Assembly: GCA_900769905.1 (NCBI GenBank)
Contig: CAAGIL010000176.1
Span: forward strand, 1-22,716
Source of the DNA: Rikenellaceae bacterium
Lineage (GTDB): Bacteria; Bacteroidota; Bacteroidia; Bacteroidales; UBA932
DNA length: 22,716 nt
Reading direction: 5' to 3'
Positions 7,535-15,497 of this stretch are shown here, piece by piece. The position numbers and the translations under genes are program-made. How positions within the stretch are numbered: the stretch's first letter is position 1; every line of letters begins with the position of its first letter. The notes under the pieces were generated by a model. The model searched no databases. It saw only the letters and a program-made list of their open reading frames with translations, and was not told the origin of the DNA.

Positions 7535-7566
7535 TTTGGAAACAAGAACTTGTTTGCGTATTTTTG
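7535..7566 (+). promoter_or_regulatory. Promoter of the clostripain gene with palindrome in its spacer
   Basis: A -33 TTTG (7535-7538), a 20-base spacer and a -7 box TATTTTTG (7559-7566) form a full Bacteroidota promoter. The spacer carries an inverted repeat, AAACAAG (7540-7546) and CTTGTTT (7549-7555), separated by AA. This is the position expected for a repressor or regulator site. The -7 box ends 4 bases before the ATG at 7571, so the message should be leaderless or nearly so. Confidence 0.6.
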
Positions 7567-7570
7567 CGGG

Positions 7571-8800
7571 ATGAAACTTTGGCGCATACTGTTGCCGGCG
7601 GCGCTTTTCCTGAGCGCGGCACTTGCCTGCGAGCCGGAAGAGAAGGTGTATGAAGGTACGCCCGACACAGTATTCATATATATAGGTTTGGGATACAACA
7701 ACCTCAGCTCCAACCTCCTGACCAATCTGGACGAAATGCTTGACGACGTGCTTCCCGGGAAATCCAGGGACGAGGTGATGTTGGCATATATGCACAATAC
7801 TGCAAGAGGCGGAGACTACAGCACGGCCAATCCTCCCTGCCTTATGAGGCTTTGGCGCGACAGGGGCATAAACCGCGCAGACACATTGAAGGTATACGAG
7901 GACGTCAGCATTAGCGCGGATGCCGATAACATTCACGAAGTGCTCAGCGACATAAAGAGCCTGTTCCCGGCAAAGCATTACGGTGCGCTGATCTCCTCCC
8001 ACGCCACGGGGTGGCTGCCGGTAGGGCAGCTCAACAAGTCCCAGCAGTTCTCCGTTGCGCGCACCGCTGACGAGAACGGTACGGCTTTCCCGGCAACGAA
8101 GTCCGTGGGAGCACAGAGCATCAAAAATTCCGCCGGGGTGCTCAAGAGCTATGAAATCGACATAAAGGACTTCGCCGCCGCCATTCCGATGAAGCTGGAC
8201 TATCTCATATTCGATGCCTGCCTTATGGGCTGCGTGGAGGTGGCATACGAGCTCAAGGACGTGTGCGACAAACTGGTTTTCTCCCCTACCGAAGTGCTCA
8301 CGATGGGCTTCGACTATTCCACCCTCTCCAGGAACCTCTTTTCCTGGGACAGTCCTGACCTGGAACAGGTGGCTCTGGATTATTTCAGCCTGTACGACAA
8401 AAAGAGCGGGTACGAACGTTCCGCCTCGGTAAGCGTGGTGGACTGCACCAGGGCCGGGGCTCTGGCAGAATGCTTTGCAGCCATTGTTGAGAACCACGCG
8501 GACAGGATGCTCTATGTGGACAGGTCCAAGGTTCAGCGGTACTTCTACGATTACAAGCACTGGTTCTACGACCTCAGGGACTTTGCCCTTGCCGGCGGAG
8601 CCACGGAGTCCGAAATGAATGCGCTGGATGCGGCTCTTGACGATTTCGTGATACTCCATAGGGAGACCCCCGGATTCTTTGACGTGGAGCTGGAACGCTG
8701 CTGCGGAATCAGTTCATACATCCCCATCTATTCCGAGCCTGGCCTGAACGATTACTACAGGGAGCTGAAGTGGAATAAGGCAATAGGCTTGGTTAAATGA
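7571..8800 (+). CDS. Clostripain-family (C11, clan CD) cysteine peptidase lipoprotein
   Basis: 409 residues. The N-terminus is a lipoprotein signal with lipobox ALAC and lipidated Cys20, followed by the acidic EPEE, which resembles Bacteroidota surface-export signals. The catalytic His144 lies in SSHATGW and Cys217 in FDACLMG, the clan CD arrangement of clostripain. Family members cleave after basic residues, usually Arg, and some mature by self-cleavage. No cleavage site can be assigned here. The ATG at 7571 is chosen because it begins the hydrophobic signal. An earlier in-frame start at 7550 lies in the promoter. The gene stands alone with its own promoter between xerD and rplY. Its substrate is unknown, but a secreted protease close to a SusCD/S8-protease locus fits peptide use. 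Confidence 0.9.
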   Translation: MKLWRILLPAALFLSAALACEPEEKVYEGTPDTVFIYIGLGYNNLSSNLLTNLDEMLDDVLPGKSRDEVMLAYMHNTARGGDYSTANPPCLMRLWRDRGINRADTLKVYEDVSISADADNIHEVLSDIKSLFPAKHYGALISSHATGWLPVGQLNKSQQFSVARTADENGTAFPATKSVGAQSIKNSAGVLKSYEIDIKDFAAAIPMKLDYLIFDACLMGCVEVAYELKDVCDKLVFSPTEVLTMGFDYSTLSRNLFSWDSPDLEQVALDYFSLYDKKSGYERSASVSVVDCTRAGALAECFAAIVENHADRMLYVDRSKVQRYFYDYKHWFYDLRDFALAGGATESEMNALDAALDDFVILHRETPGFFDVELERCCGISSYIPIYSEPGLNDYYRELKWNKAIGLVK

Positions 8801-8819
8801 TTTATTTTTTCTATCTTTG
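8789..8819 (+). promoter_or_regulatory. Promoter for rplY-pth
   Basis: A -7 box TATCTTTG (8812-8819) matches TAnnTTTG exactly. A TTGG at 8789-8792, 19 bases upstream, is a near-consensus -33 element. Transcription near 8825 would give a leader of about 80 bases before the rplY ATG. No other promoter is apparent before susC. Confidence 0.6.
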
Positions 8820-8830
8820 CGCGCATTTTT

Positions 8831-8883
8831 AAACCGTTCAGCGGTTTGGTGCAATGGGATCCGGTCAATTCCGGATTGAGTAA
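8831..8883 (+). promoter_or_regulatory. Structured rplY leader: two hairpins and a 9-codon upstream ORF
   Basis: Hairpin 1 has arms AAACCG (8831-8836) and CGGTTT (8842-8847) with a 5-base loop. Hairpin 2 has arms ATCCGG (8859-8864) and CCGGAT (8871-8876) with a 6-base loop. A short frame, ATG at 8854 to TAA at 8881-8883 (MGSGQFRIE), covers hairpin 2. No T-run follows either hairpin, so they are not terminators. Ribosomal-protein leaders often bind their own product. That role is only a suggestion here. Confidence 0.4.
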
Positions 8884-8904
8884 CACATTTTAATTTATAA
8901 ACAA

Positions 8905-9468
8905 ATGCAGCATTTCACTCTTAACGGCACTACCCGCCAGGTTGGCAACAAGGCCGTAATCAAAGCTTTCCGCAAGCAGGGTCTCGTACCTTGCAATCTC
9001 TACGGCTGCGGCGTAGAGAACGTACTTTTCACCGTTGACGCCAAGGAGCTCAAGGGTCTTACCGACACTCCAGCCTCATACATTGTCGACCTCGTTCTCG
9101 ACGGAGACAAGAAGTACACCTGCATCCTTCACGAACTTCAGTGGCACCCTGTGACCGACATCTGCCTCCACGTGGATTTCCTCGCAGTAAACGACAGCAA
9201 GCCTATCTGCATCAACGTGCCTCTCGAAATCAGCGGACACTCAGTCGGCGTCCAGAAGGGTGGCAAGTTCTATCAGTCAGCCCGCGAAATCCGCATCTGC
9301 GCCCTCCTCGCAAACCTTCCTGACAAGGTAGGCGTGGACATCAGCTCCCTCGATCTCGACAAGAAGATCAGGGCCGGAGAAATCAAGGTTGAAAACGCTA
9401 CTGTAGTTACCGACAAGGATGCCATCATCTGCGGTGTCAAGGCAACTCGCAACTCACAGGCAGCCTAA
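8905..9468 (+). CDS. rplY: 50S ribosomal protein L25 / general stress protein Ctc
   Basis: 187 residues, the long Ctc/TL5 form: an N-terminal 5S-rRNA-binding L25 domain (about 1-92) plus a C-terminal beta domain (about 95-180). Seen: the family start with GTTRQVGNKAVIKAFRKQGLVPCNLYG, the HELQWHPVTDICLHVDFLAV segment closing the L25 domain, and the VPLEISGHSVGVQKGGKF and LPDKVGVDISSLDLD motifs of the C-terminal domain. It binds 5S rRNA in the large subunit. Codon use is narrow (TTC, CTC, AAG, GAC), as in highly expressed genes. An AT-rich stretch (8884-8904) precedes the ATG. pth follows after 11 bases, a common pairing in bacteria. Confidence 0.96.
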   Translation: MQHFTLNGTTRQVGNKAVIKAFRKQGLVPCNLYGCGVENVLFTVDAKELKGLTDTPASYIVDLVLDGDKKYTCILHELQWHPVTDICLHVDFLAVNDSKPICINVPLEISGHSVGVQKGGKFYQSAREIRICALLANLPDKVGVDISSLDLDKKIRAGEIKVENATVVTDKDAIICGVKATRNSQAA

Positions 9469-9479
9469 AACAATCTGCC

Positions 9480-10100
9480 GTGTCTGAAAAGTCTTATCTG
9501 GTTGTGGGACTGGGAAATATCGGTCCCGAATACGCAACAACAAGACATAATATCGGCTTTATGATATTGGATGCCTGGGCTCAGGCATCCAATGTCGTTT
9601 TTTCTACCGAAAGGTACGGGGACCTTGCCACAATACGTCTCAAGGGCAGGGAGTTTCATCTTCTCAAGCCTTCCACCTACATGAATCTCAGCGGAAATGC
9701 AGTAAGATACTGGTTCGGGAAACTGGACATTCCGCCGGAGAATCTCGTAATCATTTGCGATGACCTCAACCTTCCCTTCGGCACCGTCCGCATGCGCAAG
9801 TCGGGAAGCGACGGAGGTCACAACGGTCTGAAGAACATCGAAGCGATGCTTCAGACAAAGGACTATGCCCGCATAAGGGTGGGCGTAGGCCACGAGTTCG
9901 AGCAGGGAGCCCAGATTGACTTCGTGCTGGGACAGTTCGACGATGCTCAGGCAAAGCAGATTCCCGAGATCGCCGAGCGCATCATTTCCGGCCTTAAGAC
10001 CTGGTCGTTCATAGGCATAGACAAGGCTATGACCCAACTGAACACCAAGCCGAAGAAGGCCGAGACCACAGATAATCGTAACAACAAAGAGTCAGAATAG
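9480..10100 (+). CDS. pth: Peptidyl-tRNA hydrolase
   Basis: 206 residues from a GTG start. The enzyme frees tRNA from prematurely dropped peptidyl-tRNA. Active-site positions are all present: Asn13 (GLGNIG), His23 (TRHNIGF), Asp95 (CDDLNLPFG) and Asn115 (GGHNGLKNI), with YMNLSG at about 67-72. The last 20 or so residues form a lysine-rich polar tail (TKPKKAETTDNRNNKESE), longer than in many homologues. The gene lies 11 bases after rplY, and its TAG stop shares one base with the susC GTG start. A terminator-like hairpin lies inside its early coding region. Confidence 0.96.
   Translation: MSEKSYLVVGLGNIGPEYATTRHNIGFMILDAWAQASNVVFSTERYGDLATIRLKGREFHLLKPSTYMNLSGNAVRYWFGKLDIPPENLVIICDDLNLPFGTVRMRKSGSDGGHNGLKNIEAMLQTKDYARIRVGVGHEFEQGAQIDFVLGQFDDAQAKQIPEIAERIISGLKTWSFIGIDKAMTQLNTKPKKAETTDNRNNKESE
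9564..9603 (+). terminator. Terminator-shaped hairpin plus T-run inside pth
   Basis: Arms TTGGATGCCTG (9567-9577) and CAGGCATCCAA (9582-9592) are perfectly complementary around a GGCT loop. They extend by A-T, a T-G wobble and A-T to 9564/9595. Two bases later there is a run of six T (9598-9603). This is the classic intrinsic terminator form, but it lies about 85 bases into the pth coding sequence. Function is unproven. Translation would normally keep the hairpin from forming. Confidence 0.4.
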
Positions 10101-13039
10101 TGAAACTAGTTTTCAGGATTTTGCTGTCTGCAGTATTGTCAGCAGCATCCCTTTGTGCATTTGCACAGAATCCGGTCAAGGTAAGAGGCGTCGTCGTATC
10201 TGAAGACGACGGGCTTCCTCTGATTGGAGCAGGCATAGTAGCCGGTCCGGGACAGGGGACCATAACGGATTTCGACGGTAACTACGAAATAGAAGTTGCC
10301 GCAGGAACCAGGCTGGAATTCTCCTGCATAGGCTTCATAAGCCAGACCGTCAATGTGCCTTCAGGCGTAAGCGAATTCAAATGCGATGTCGTCCTTAGGA
10401 CTGAATCCATCAAGCTTGAGGATGCGGTGGTCATCGCATACGGAGTCAGGAAGAAAGGAACCGTGGCGGGATCTGTTGCCACAGTAAAGTCCGAAAAACT
10501 TGAGGATACCCCTACCCCGGCCTTCGACCAGGCCCTCCAGGGACAGGTTGCCGGTCTTACCGTGCTGTCCTCCACAGGCGAACCGAGTGCTTCGGCAACA
10601 ATGACCATACGAGGCACCAACTCCATCAATTCCGGCACTGCACCTCTGTATATCCTTGACGGCGTGGCCATTTCAGCTGCCGACTTCAATACCATCAACC
10701 CTTCCGACATCGAGAGCATGTCCGTGCTCAAGGATGCCTCCTCCACTTCCATCTACGGTGCCCGCGCCTCCAACGGCGTGCTGGTCATCACCACCAAGAG
10801 GGGTCGTTCCGACCGTCCTGCAATCAGTTACAAGATGCAGCTCGGTGCCTCCGCCATCGCCTGCGGCAAATGGGATCTGATGAACACGGAGCAGAGAATC
10901 CAATATGAAAAGGAAATCGGAATGGATGCCGGGCAGAACTACGAATTCCTCTCAGGCATCAACGTGAACTGGCTGGAGGCCGTATATGACAGCAAGGCCT
11001 TCCTCCAGAGCCACGAAATTTCCGTTTCCGGCACTGACGAGAACACGAACTATTACATTTCCGGATCGTACTACAATCAGGACGGTATCGCCCCTTCATC
11101 CGGATTCGAGAGATACTCCATAAGGATCAACCTCAACCAGACTATGGCCCCCTGGCTGACTATGGGCACGAATACGATGTTCAACTTCCAGAACATCCAG
11201 CAGGCTGACGAAGGTTCCTATACCCTCGTCACCCCGATTTCCGCCGCCCGCTTCATGCTGCCGTACTGGAACCCGTACAAGGCTGACGGAAGTCTGGCCT
11301 CCATCAATGACGGTTCCTGGAAGGGCCAGGGCCAGAACCCACTGGAATGGATTGAGAACAATCCGCTCAAATACAAGAAGTACAAGGTGCTCTCAACCCT
11401 CTTCGCGGAAGTGAAGCCTATGAGGAACCTGGTTTTCAGGAGCCAGTTCTCCTTCGACTACTCCAGCACCAGCGGACTGGGCAAGTCCTACCCTAGCTAT
11501 ATGCCTAATCTTGAGGAAGGTACGGCAATGCGAAGTGCCTCCACCGGACTCAACCTCCAGGTTTCCAACACCCTCACCTACCGCTTCGACATAGGCAGCG
11601 ACCACGACTTCAATTTCCTGCTCGGCCAGGAAGGAGAGACCTACCACGCTGAAGGTTTCAGCGTCACCGGCAAGGGTCAGACCAACGACAGGCTCACCGA
11701 CATAGCCTTCGCTACCAGAGTCACTTCCTGGAGCAGCTATTCCGATTCCGATTATTCCAGAATGTCCTTCTTCGGCAGAGGAGAATACAATTACTCCGAC
11801 CGTTACTATGCCGAGGCCTCCATTCGTACCGACGGTTCCTCCCGCTTCGGAAAGAACCACCGCTGGGGTCTGTTCGGTGCCGTGGGCTTCATGTGGAACA
11901 TACGCAACGAGGAGTTCGCCCGAGAGAGCATGGACTGGCTCAGCCTCGCACAGCTTGCGTTCAGCTCAGGTACTGCCGGTAACTCCACCATCCCGAACTA
12001 CGAGCATCTGGCGCTCATCGGGGGCGTGGGTGACTACATCGGCGACTCTGCGGTAGCCCCTGTACAGCCCGGTAACGAAAACCTGACCTGGGAAAGCACC
12101 TGGACCACGAACCTGGCGCTCCACCTCGGATTCTGGAGCCGCCTGAACGCGGATATAGAGTTCTACAACAAACTCACCACGGATATGCTGATGTCCGTTC
12201 CCCTCTCGTATGCCGAGTCCAACGGTTACGGTTACCGCTGGGACAACGTGGGTGCAATGGTGAACCGGGGTGTGGAACTCAACCTCAGCGCCGACCTCAT
12301 CTCCACGCGAGACTTCAACTGGAACGTGAATGCGAACGTGGGCTACAACAACAACCGCATCACCGAGCTCTACAACGGAGTCAATGAATACGAGAACGCG
12401 AACACCTCCACCAAACTGGTTGTAGGTCACCCTCTTGGCGAGTTCTTCCTCAACCGTTACGCCGGCGTCAACCCGGCAAACGGCGACGCGCTCTGGTACG
12501 ACAAGGACGGCAACATCACCAACGAACTCCGCGATGAGGACAAGGTGATGATAGGCAAGAGCTACATCGCCCCGTGGCAGGGCGGTTTCGGCACCTCCCT
12601 CAGCTGGAAGGGTCTGAGCCTCAGCGCCCAGTTCAGTTTCGTGGCCGACAGGTGGGTGATGAACAACGACAGATACTTCGACGAGTCCAACGGACGCTTC
12701 GCGACCTACAACCAGTCCGCGAGACTGCTTGACAGGTGGAAGGAGCCGGGAGACATAAGCGACATACCGCGCCACGGAGAGTACAGCGAATTCGACACCA
12801 GACTCCTGGAGGACGCATCCTTCCTGAGACTCAAAAACCTCATGCTGTCCTGGAATACTCCGGAGAGCATACGGTCAAAGCTGGGTCCCGTAAGGGGTCT
12901 GAGGTTCTACCTCCAGGGCCAGAACCTGCTGACTTTCACCAAGTTCTCCGGCCTTGATCCGGAAGGCAGCTCCAACATCTATGCTGCCCAGTACCCTATG
13001 TCACGTCAGTTTACTTTCGGACTTGAGCTTTCATTCTAA
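10100..13039 (+). CDS. SusC/RagA-family TonB-dependent outer-membrane transporter
   Basis: 979 residues from a GTG start that overlaps the pth stop by one base. It has a signal peptide to about 23 (LCAFAQ), then a carboxypeptidase-regulatory-like domain (about 26-100, KVRGVVVSEDDGLPLIGAGI...), a TonB-box-like EDAVVIAYG (107-115) and a plug domain (about 115-235). The plug carries the SusC/RagA signatures APLYILDGV (181-189) and ASSTSIYGARASNGVLVITT. A 22-strand-type barrel then ends ...SRQFTFGLELSF. There is no N-terminal STN domain, so no direct link to an anti-sigma factor is expected. It forms a lidded transporter with SusD. Family members import glycans or, like RagA, peptides. The substrate cannot be read from the sequence. 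Confidence 0.95.
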   Translation: MKLVFRILLSAVLSAASLCAFAQNPVKVRGVVVSEDDGLPLIGAGIVAGPGQGTITDFDGNYEIEVAAGTRLEFSCIGFISQTVNVPSGVSEFKCDVVLRTESIKLEDAVVIAYGVRKKGTVAGSVATVKSEKLEDTPTPAFDQALQGQVAGLTVLSSTGEPSASATMTIRGTNSINSGTAPLYILDGVAISAADFNTINPSDIESMSVLKDASSTSIYGARASNGVLVITTKRGRSDRPAISYKMQLGASAIACGKWDLMNTEQRIQYEKEIGMDAGQNYEFLSGINVNWLEAVYDSKAFLQSHEISVSGTDENTNYYISGSYYNQDGIAPSSGFERYSIRINLNQTMAPWLTMGTNTMFNFQNIQQADEGSYTLVTPISAARFMLPYWNPYKADGSLASINDGSWKGQGQNPLEWIENNPLKYKKYKVLSTLFAEVKPMRNLVFRSQFSFDYSSTSGLGKSYPSYMPNLEEGTAMRSASTGLNLQVSNTLTYRFDIGSDHDFNFLLGQEGETYHAEGFSVTGKGQTNDRLTDIAFATRVTSWSSYSDSDYSRMSFFGRGEYNYSDRYYAEASIRTDGSSRFGKNHRWGLFGAVGFMWNIRNEEFARESMDWLSLAQLAFSSGTAGNSTIPNYEHLALIGGVGDYIGDSAVAPVQPGNENLTWESTWTTNLALHLGFWSRLNADIEFYNKLTTDMLMSVPLSYAESNGYGYRWDNVGAMVNRGVELNLSADLISTRDFNWNVNANVGYNNNRITELYNGVNEYENANTSTKLVVGHPLGEFFLNRYAGVNPANGDALWYDKDGNITNELRDEDKVMIGKSYIAPWQGGFGTSLSWKGLSLSAQFSFVADRWVMNNDRYFDESNGRFATYNQSARLLDRWKEPGDISDIPRHGEYSEFDTRLLEDASFLRLKNLMLSWNTPESIRSKLGPVRGLRFYLQGQNLLTFTKFSGLDPEGSSNIYAAQYPMSRQFTFGLELSF

Positions 13040-13050
13040 AGAGACGCATC

Positions 13051-14559
13051 ATGAAGAGAATCATAATACGCATTTCTGAAATTCTTCTGGGCCTGGCCCT
13101 GATTCTTCCGCTCGGATCCTGTCTGGACAAGGTTCCCGGTGACTATATTCCTTTGGATGACGGAATGCAGAGCGTTTCCGACGCGGAGCAGGTGACCAAC
13201 GGCATCTATGCAGCCCTGCGCAGCGGCTCACTCTACAGCGGCTACCTCACCCTCTGCCCCGACATCCAGAGCGACCTGGTATATGCCGTACAGGGCAACT
13301 CCAACACCTACGGCAACATTTGGCAGTGGAAAATCCTCCCTACCGACCCTGAGGTGGAGGCCGTCTATGCCGCACTTTACGCCGTAATCGGCCGTTGCAA
13401 CTACTTTCTCGACTGCGTGGACGGGCTCAAGAGAACGCTCACGGACGACGAGAAAATAAAGTATCTCGACAATCTTACGGGTGAGGTGCACAGCGCCAGG
13501 GCCCTGGCATACAGCGAACTGGTGAAACTTTACTGCAAGGCTTACGAACCGGAGACTGCCGACAGGGAACTTGGGGTCGTGCTGCGCACCAGTTTCTTCA
13601 ATGACGAACCCGTGAAAAGGGCTTCGCTCAAGGACAGCTACGCTTTCATACTCGAAGAGCTCAGGCTCGCGGACTCCCTGCTGGGCGACGAGTACGACAG
13701 CGCCAATACACCTTACTTCTCCAATGCCGCCATCCACGCGCTTTGGGCGAGAGTCTGCCTCTATATGCAGGACTGGGACGGGGCAATTGAGCACTCATCC
13801 AAGGTGATCGATTCCGGCACCTTCCGTCTCGCCAGCGCCACCCAGTACTACACTTCCACCCAGAGCTTCCTCCAGTACCTCTGGACCAATGACGCATCTT
13901 ACGAAATCATTTTCAAGATAGGCTATACCTCCACCTCCTACGGCTCGCCTCTGGGTTCCGTGTTCCTCGGATACACCCGTGACTATACATATTTCTACCC
14001 TGACTACGTGCCAGCGCAGAGCGCCCTGGACCTCTACCAGAGTGCAGACCAGCGCTACAGCTGCTACTTCGAGGACAAGCTCACTGGCTACAGCCACGCT
14101 CTTCAGTGGCCTTTGCTCGTGAAGTATTTCGGCAATGAGGGCCTACTTGCGCTGAACATCTACCACGTATGTATGCCTAAGCCGCTGCGCCTTGCGGAGC
14201 AGTATCTCATACGCGCTGAAGCTCAGTGCCGCAAAGGCCAGTACAATGCCGCCAGCAGCGATCTGAGCACCCTGCGTGCCAGCCGCTACAGCACTGGAGG
14301 CAGCATTTCCGTAAATGCCGAGAACTGGCTCCAGACCATTTCCGACGAACGCGTCAGGGAACTTTACATGGAAGGATTCAGGCTCCAGGACCTCAAGCGC
14401 TGGCATATGGGCTTCGAGCGCACGCCGCAGACCGCAAGTCAGGCCGAGGGCAGCAGCCTGAAGATTTCAGCCGACGACCCGCTCTTCGTATGGCCGATTC
14501 CAAGGAACGAGATTGAGGCCCCGGGTTCGGAAATAGAGCCAAACGAAAGCAACAGATAA
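13051..14559 (+). CDS. SusD/RagB-family nutrient-binding outer-membrane lipoprotein
   Basis: 502 residues, 11 bases after susC. The lipobox is LGSC with lipidated Cys24. The family pattern is clear: an N-terminal YIPLDDGMQSVSDAEQVTNGIYAALRSG helix region, helical TPR-like repeats (for example HSARALAYSELVKLYCKAY at about 149-167), AEQYLIRAEAQCRKGQYNAA near 390, ISDERVRELYMEGFRLQDLKRW near 430-450, and a C-terminal FVWPIPRNEIE. SusD caps the SusC barrel and captures ligand at the cell surface. It resembles the RagB/SusD-like group that also includes peptide importers, but ligand type is not decidable here. Confidence 0.94.
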   Translation: MKRIIIRISEILLGLALILPLGSCLDKVPGDYIPLDDGMQSVSDAEQVTNGIYAALRSGSLYSGYLTLCPDIQSDLVYAVQGNSNTYGNIWQWKILPTDPEVEAVYAALYAVIGRCNYFLDCVDGLKRTLTDDEKIKYLDNLTGEVHSARALAYSELVKLYCKAYEPETADRELGVVLRTSFFNDEPVKRASLKDSYAFILEELRLADSLLGDEYDSANTPYFSNAAIHALWARVCLYMQDWDGAIEHSSKVIDSGTFRLASATQYYTSTQSFLQYLWTNDASYEIIFKIGYTSTSYGSPLGSVFLGYTRDYTYFYPDYVPAQSALDLYQSADQRYSCYFEDKLTGYSHALQWPLLVKYFGNEGLLALNIYHVCMPKPLRLAEQYLIRAEAQCRKGQYNAASSDLSTLRASRYSTGGSISVNAENWLQTISDERVRELYMEGFRLQDLKRWHMGFERTPQTASQAEGSSLKISADDPLFVWPIPRNEIEAPGSEIEPNESNR

Positions 14560-14563
14560 GATT

Positions 14564-15469
14564 ATGGGAAAAACAATCAAGATAATTGCAGGTGCACTCG
14601 CCGCTCTGGCGCTTTCGGCAGGATGCCGGGAGCAGTATGTCACCTATTCGGATGCGGAATACGTGATGTTTGCGGACAGCGTCAAGACCTATCCCGTACA
14701 GCAGGATGTCGAGTACTTCAAAGTACCGGTTGTATCCACTGTCACAGCTCCTTACGACCGCACCTTCGGAGTGGAGATCATTGACAGGGGAAGCAGTGCC
14801 ATAGAAAAGCTGCACTACTCCCTCGCCTCGAACACGGTGGTCATTCCTGCGGGAGAGACCCGCACGGACGTACTCGTTCACGGAAACTTCGATATCCTTG
14901 ATCCCAACAAGACTCTGGAATTCACGCTTTCCCTGGTGATGCCGGATGAACTGGAGATGCCCCAGTACGGACGCGAAACAAAGGTAAGGATGTTCAAGGC
15001 CTGTCCTTTCGTGATTGAGAACTTCACCGGCTGGTGCGTGCTCTCATCCACCTTCCTGCAGTACTTCAATCCTTACGGATCATACCAGCGCCTGATTCAG
15101 ACCAGCCTGAGTCCGGACAAGGAAAACACCGTCATCTGCCACGACTGGATGCAGGACGGCTACGACATAGAACTGACTTTCAATCCTGAAGACCCTATGG
15201 CTCCGACCGTGAGCATAGCAGAGGGTCAGGTGATGAGCGATGAGGGCTCCTTCTTCGGGCAGACCCACGGAGACGACAGAATCCTCGTAAGGACCAGTTC
15301 CCGCTATGATTCCTTCTTCTACCCGGGAGGCAACTACCTCTACGTGTGGACGGAGATGTATGTCAAGAACCTTTCCGAGACCGTAGGCACTGTCGGCCAC
15401 TTCTACAACGTGATGGAGTGGATAAGCGACGAGGAAGCCGACAGGTTAAGGAGAGAGAACGGAATGTAA
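14564..15469 (+). CDS. SusCD-associated lipoprotein, Calx-beta-like (DUF4843/DUF4984-type)
   Basis: 301 residues, 4 bases after susD. The lipoprotein signal ends at lipobox SAGC (Cys21). The N-terminal part (about 25-125) carries a pattern usual for small lipoproteins that follow SusD: YSDAEYVMFADSVKTYPV, then a Calx-beta-like strand run with VPAGETRTDVLV-type wording (here VVIPAGETRTDVLV). The C-terminal part (about 140-300) is rich in aromatic residues (FTGWCVLSSTFLQYF, DSFFYPGGNYLYVW) and probably forms a beta-rich ligand-binding domain. Assignment to DUF4843 or DUF4984 is from memory of the pattern. A role as an extra surface binding protein of the SusCD system is inference. Confidence 0.75.
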   Translation: MGKTIKIIAGALAALALSAGCREQYVTYSDAEYVMFADSVKTYPVQQDVEYFKVPVVSTVTAPYDRTFGVEIIDRGSSAIEKLHYSLASNTVVIPAGETRTDVLVHGNFDILDPNKTLEFTLSLVMPDELEMPQYGRETKVRMFKACPFVIENFTGWCVLSSTFLQYFNPYGSYQRLIQTSLSPDKENTVICHDWMQDGYDIELTFNPEDPMAPTVSIAEGQVMSDEGSFFGQTHGDDRILVRTSSRYDSFFYPGGNYLYVWTEMYVKNLSETVGTVGHFYNVMEWISDEEADRLRRENGM

Positions 15470-15497
15470 ATCAACAATATATCAAAATTTCAGTACG

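Noticed and set aside
7358..8659. Long open frame (433 codons) on the minus strand across the clostripain gene
   Set aside because: It lies antisense to a clear C11 peptidase with an intact catalytic pair and lipobox. Its translation shows no domain or signal, and it arises from codon bias on the coding strand.
9564..9603. Reading the pth hairpin as a mobile-element end or recombination site
   Set aside because: There is no second copy, no target duplication and no transposase nearby. The T-run points to a transcription signal if it is functional at all.
11966..12775. 269-codon minus-strand open frame inside susC
   Set aside because: It is fully antisense to the SusC barrel, and its low-complexity Val/Glu/Gly-rich translation is typical of a shadow frame.
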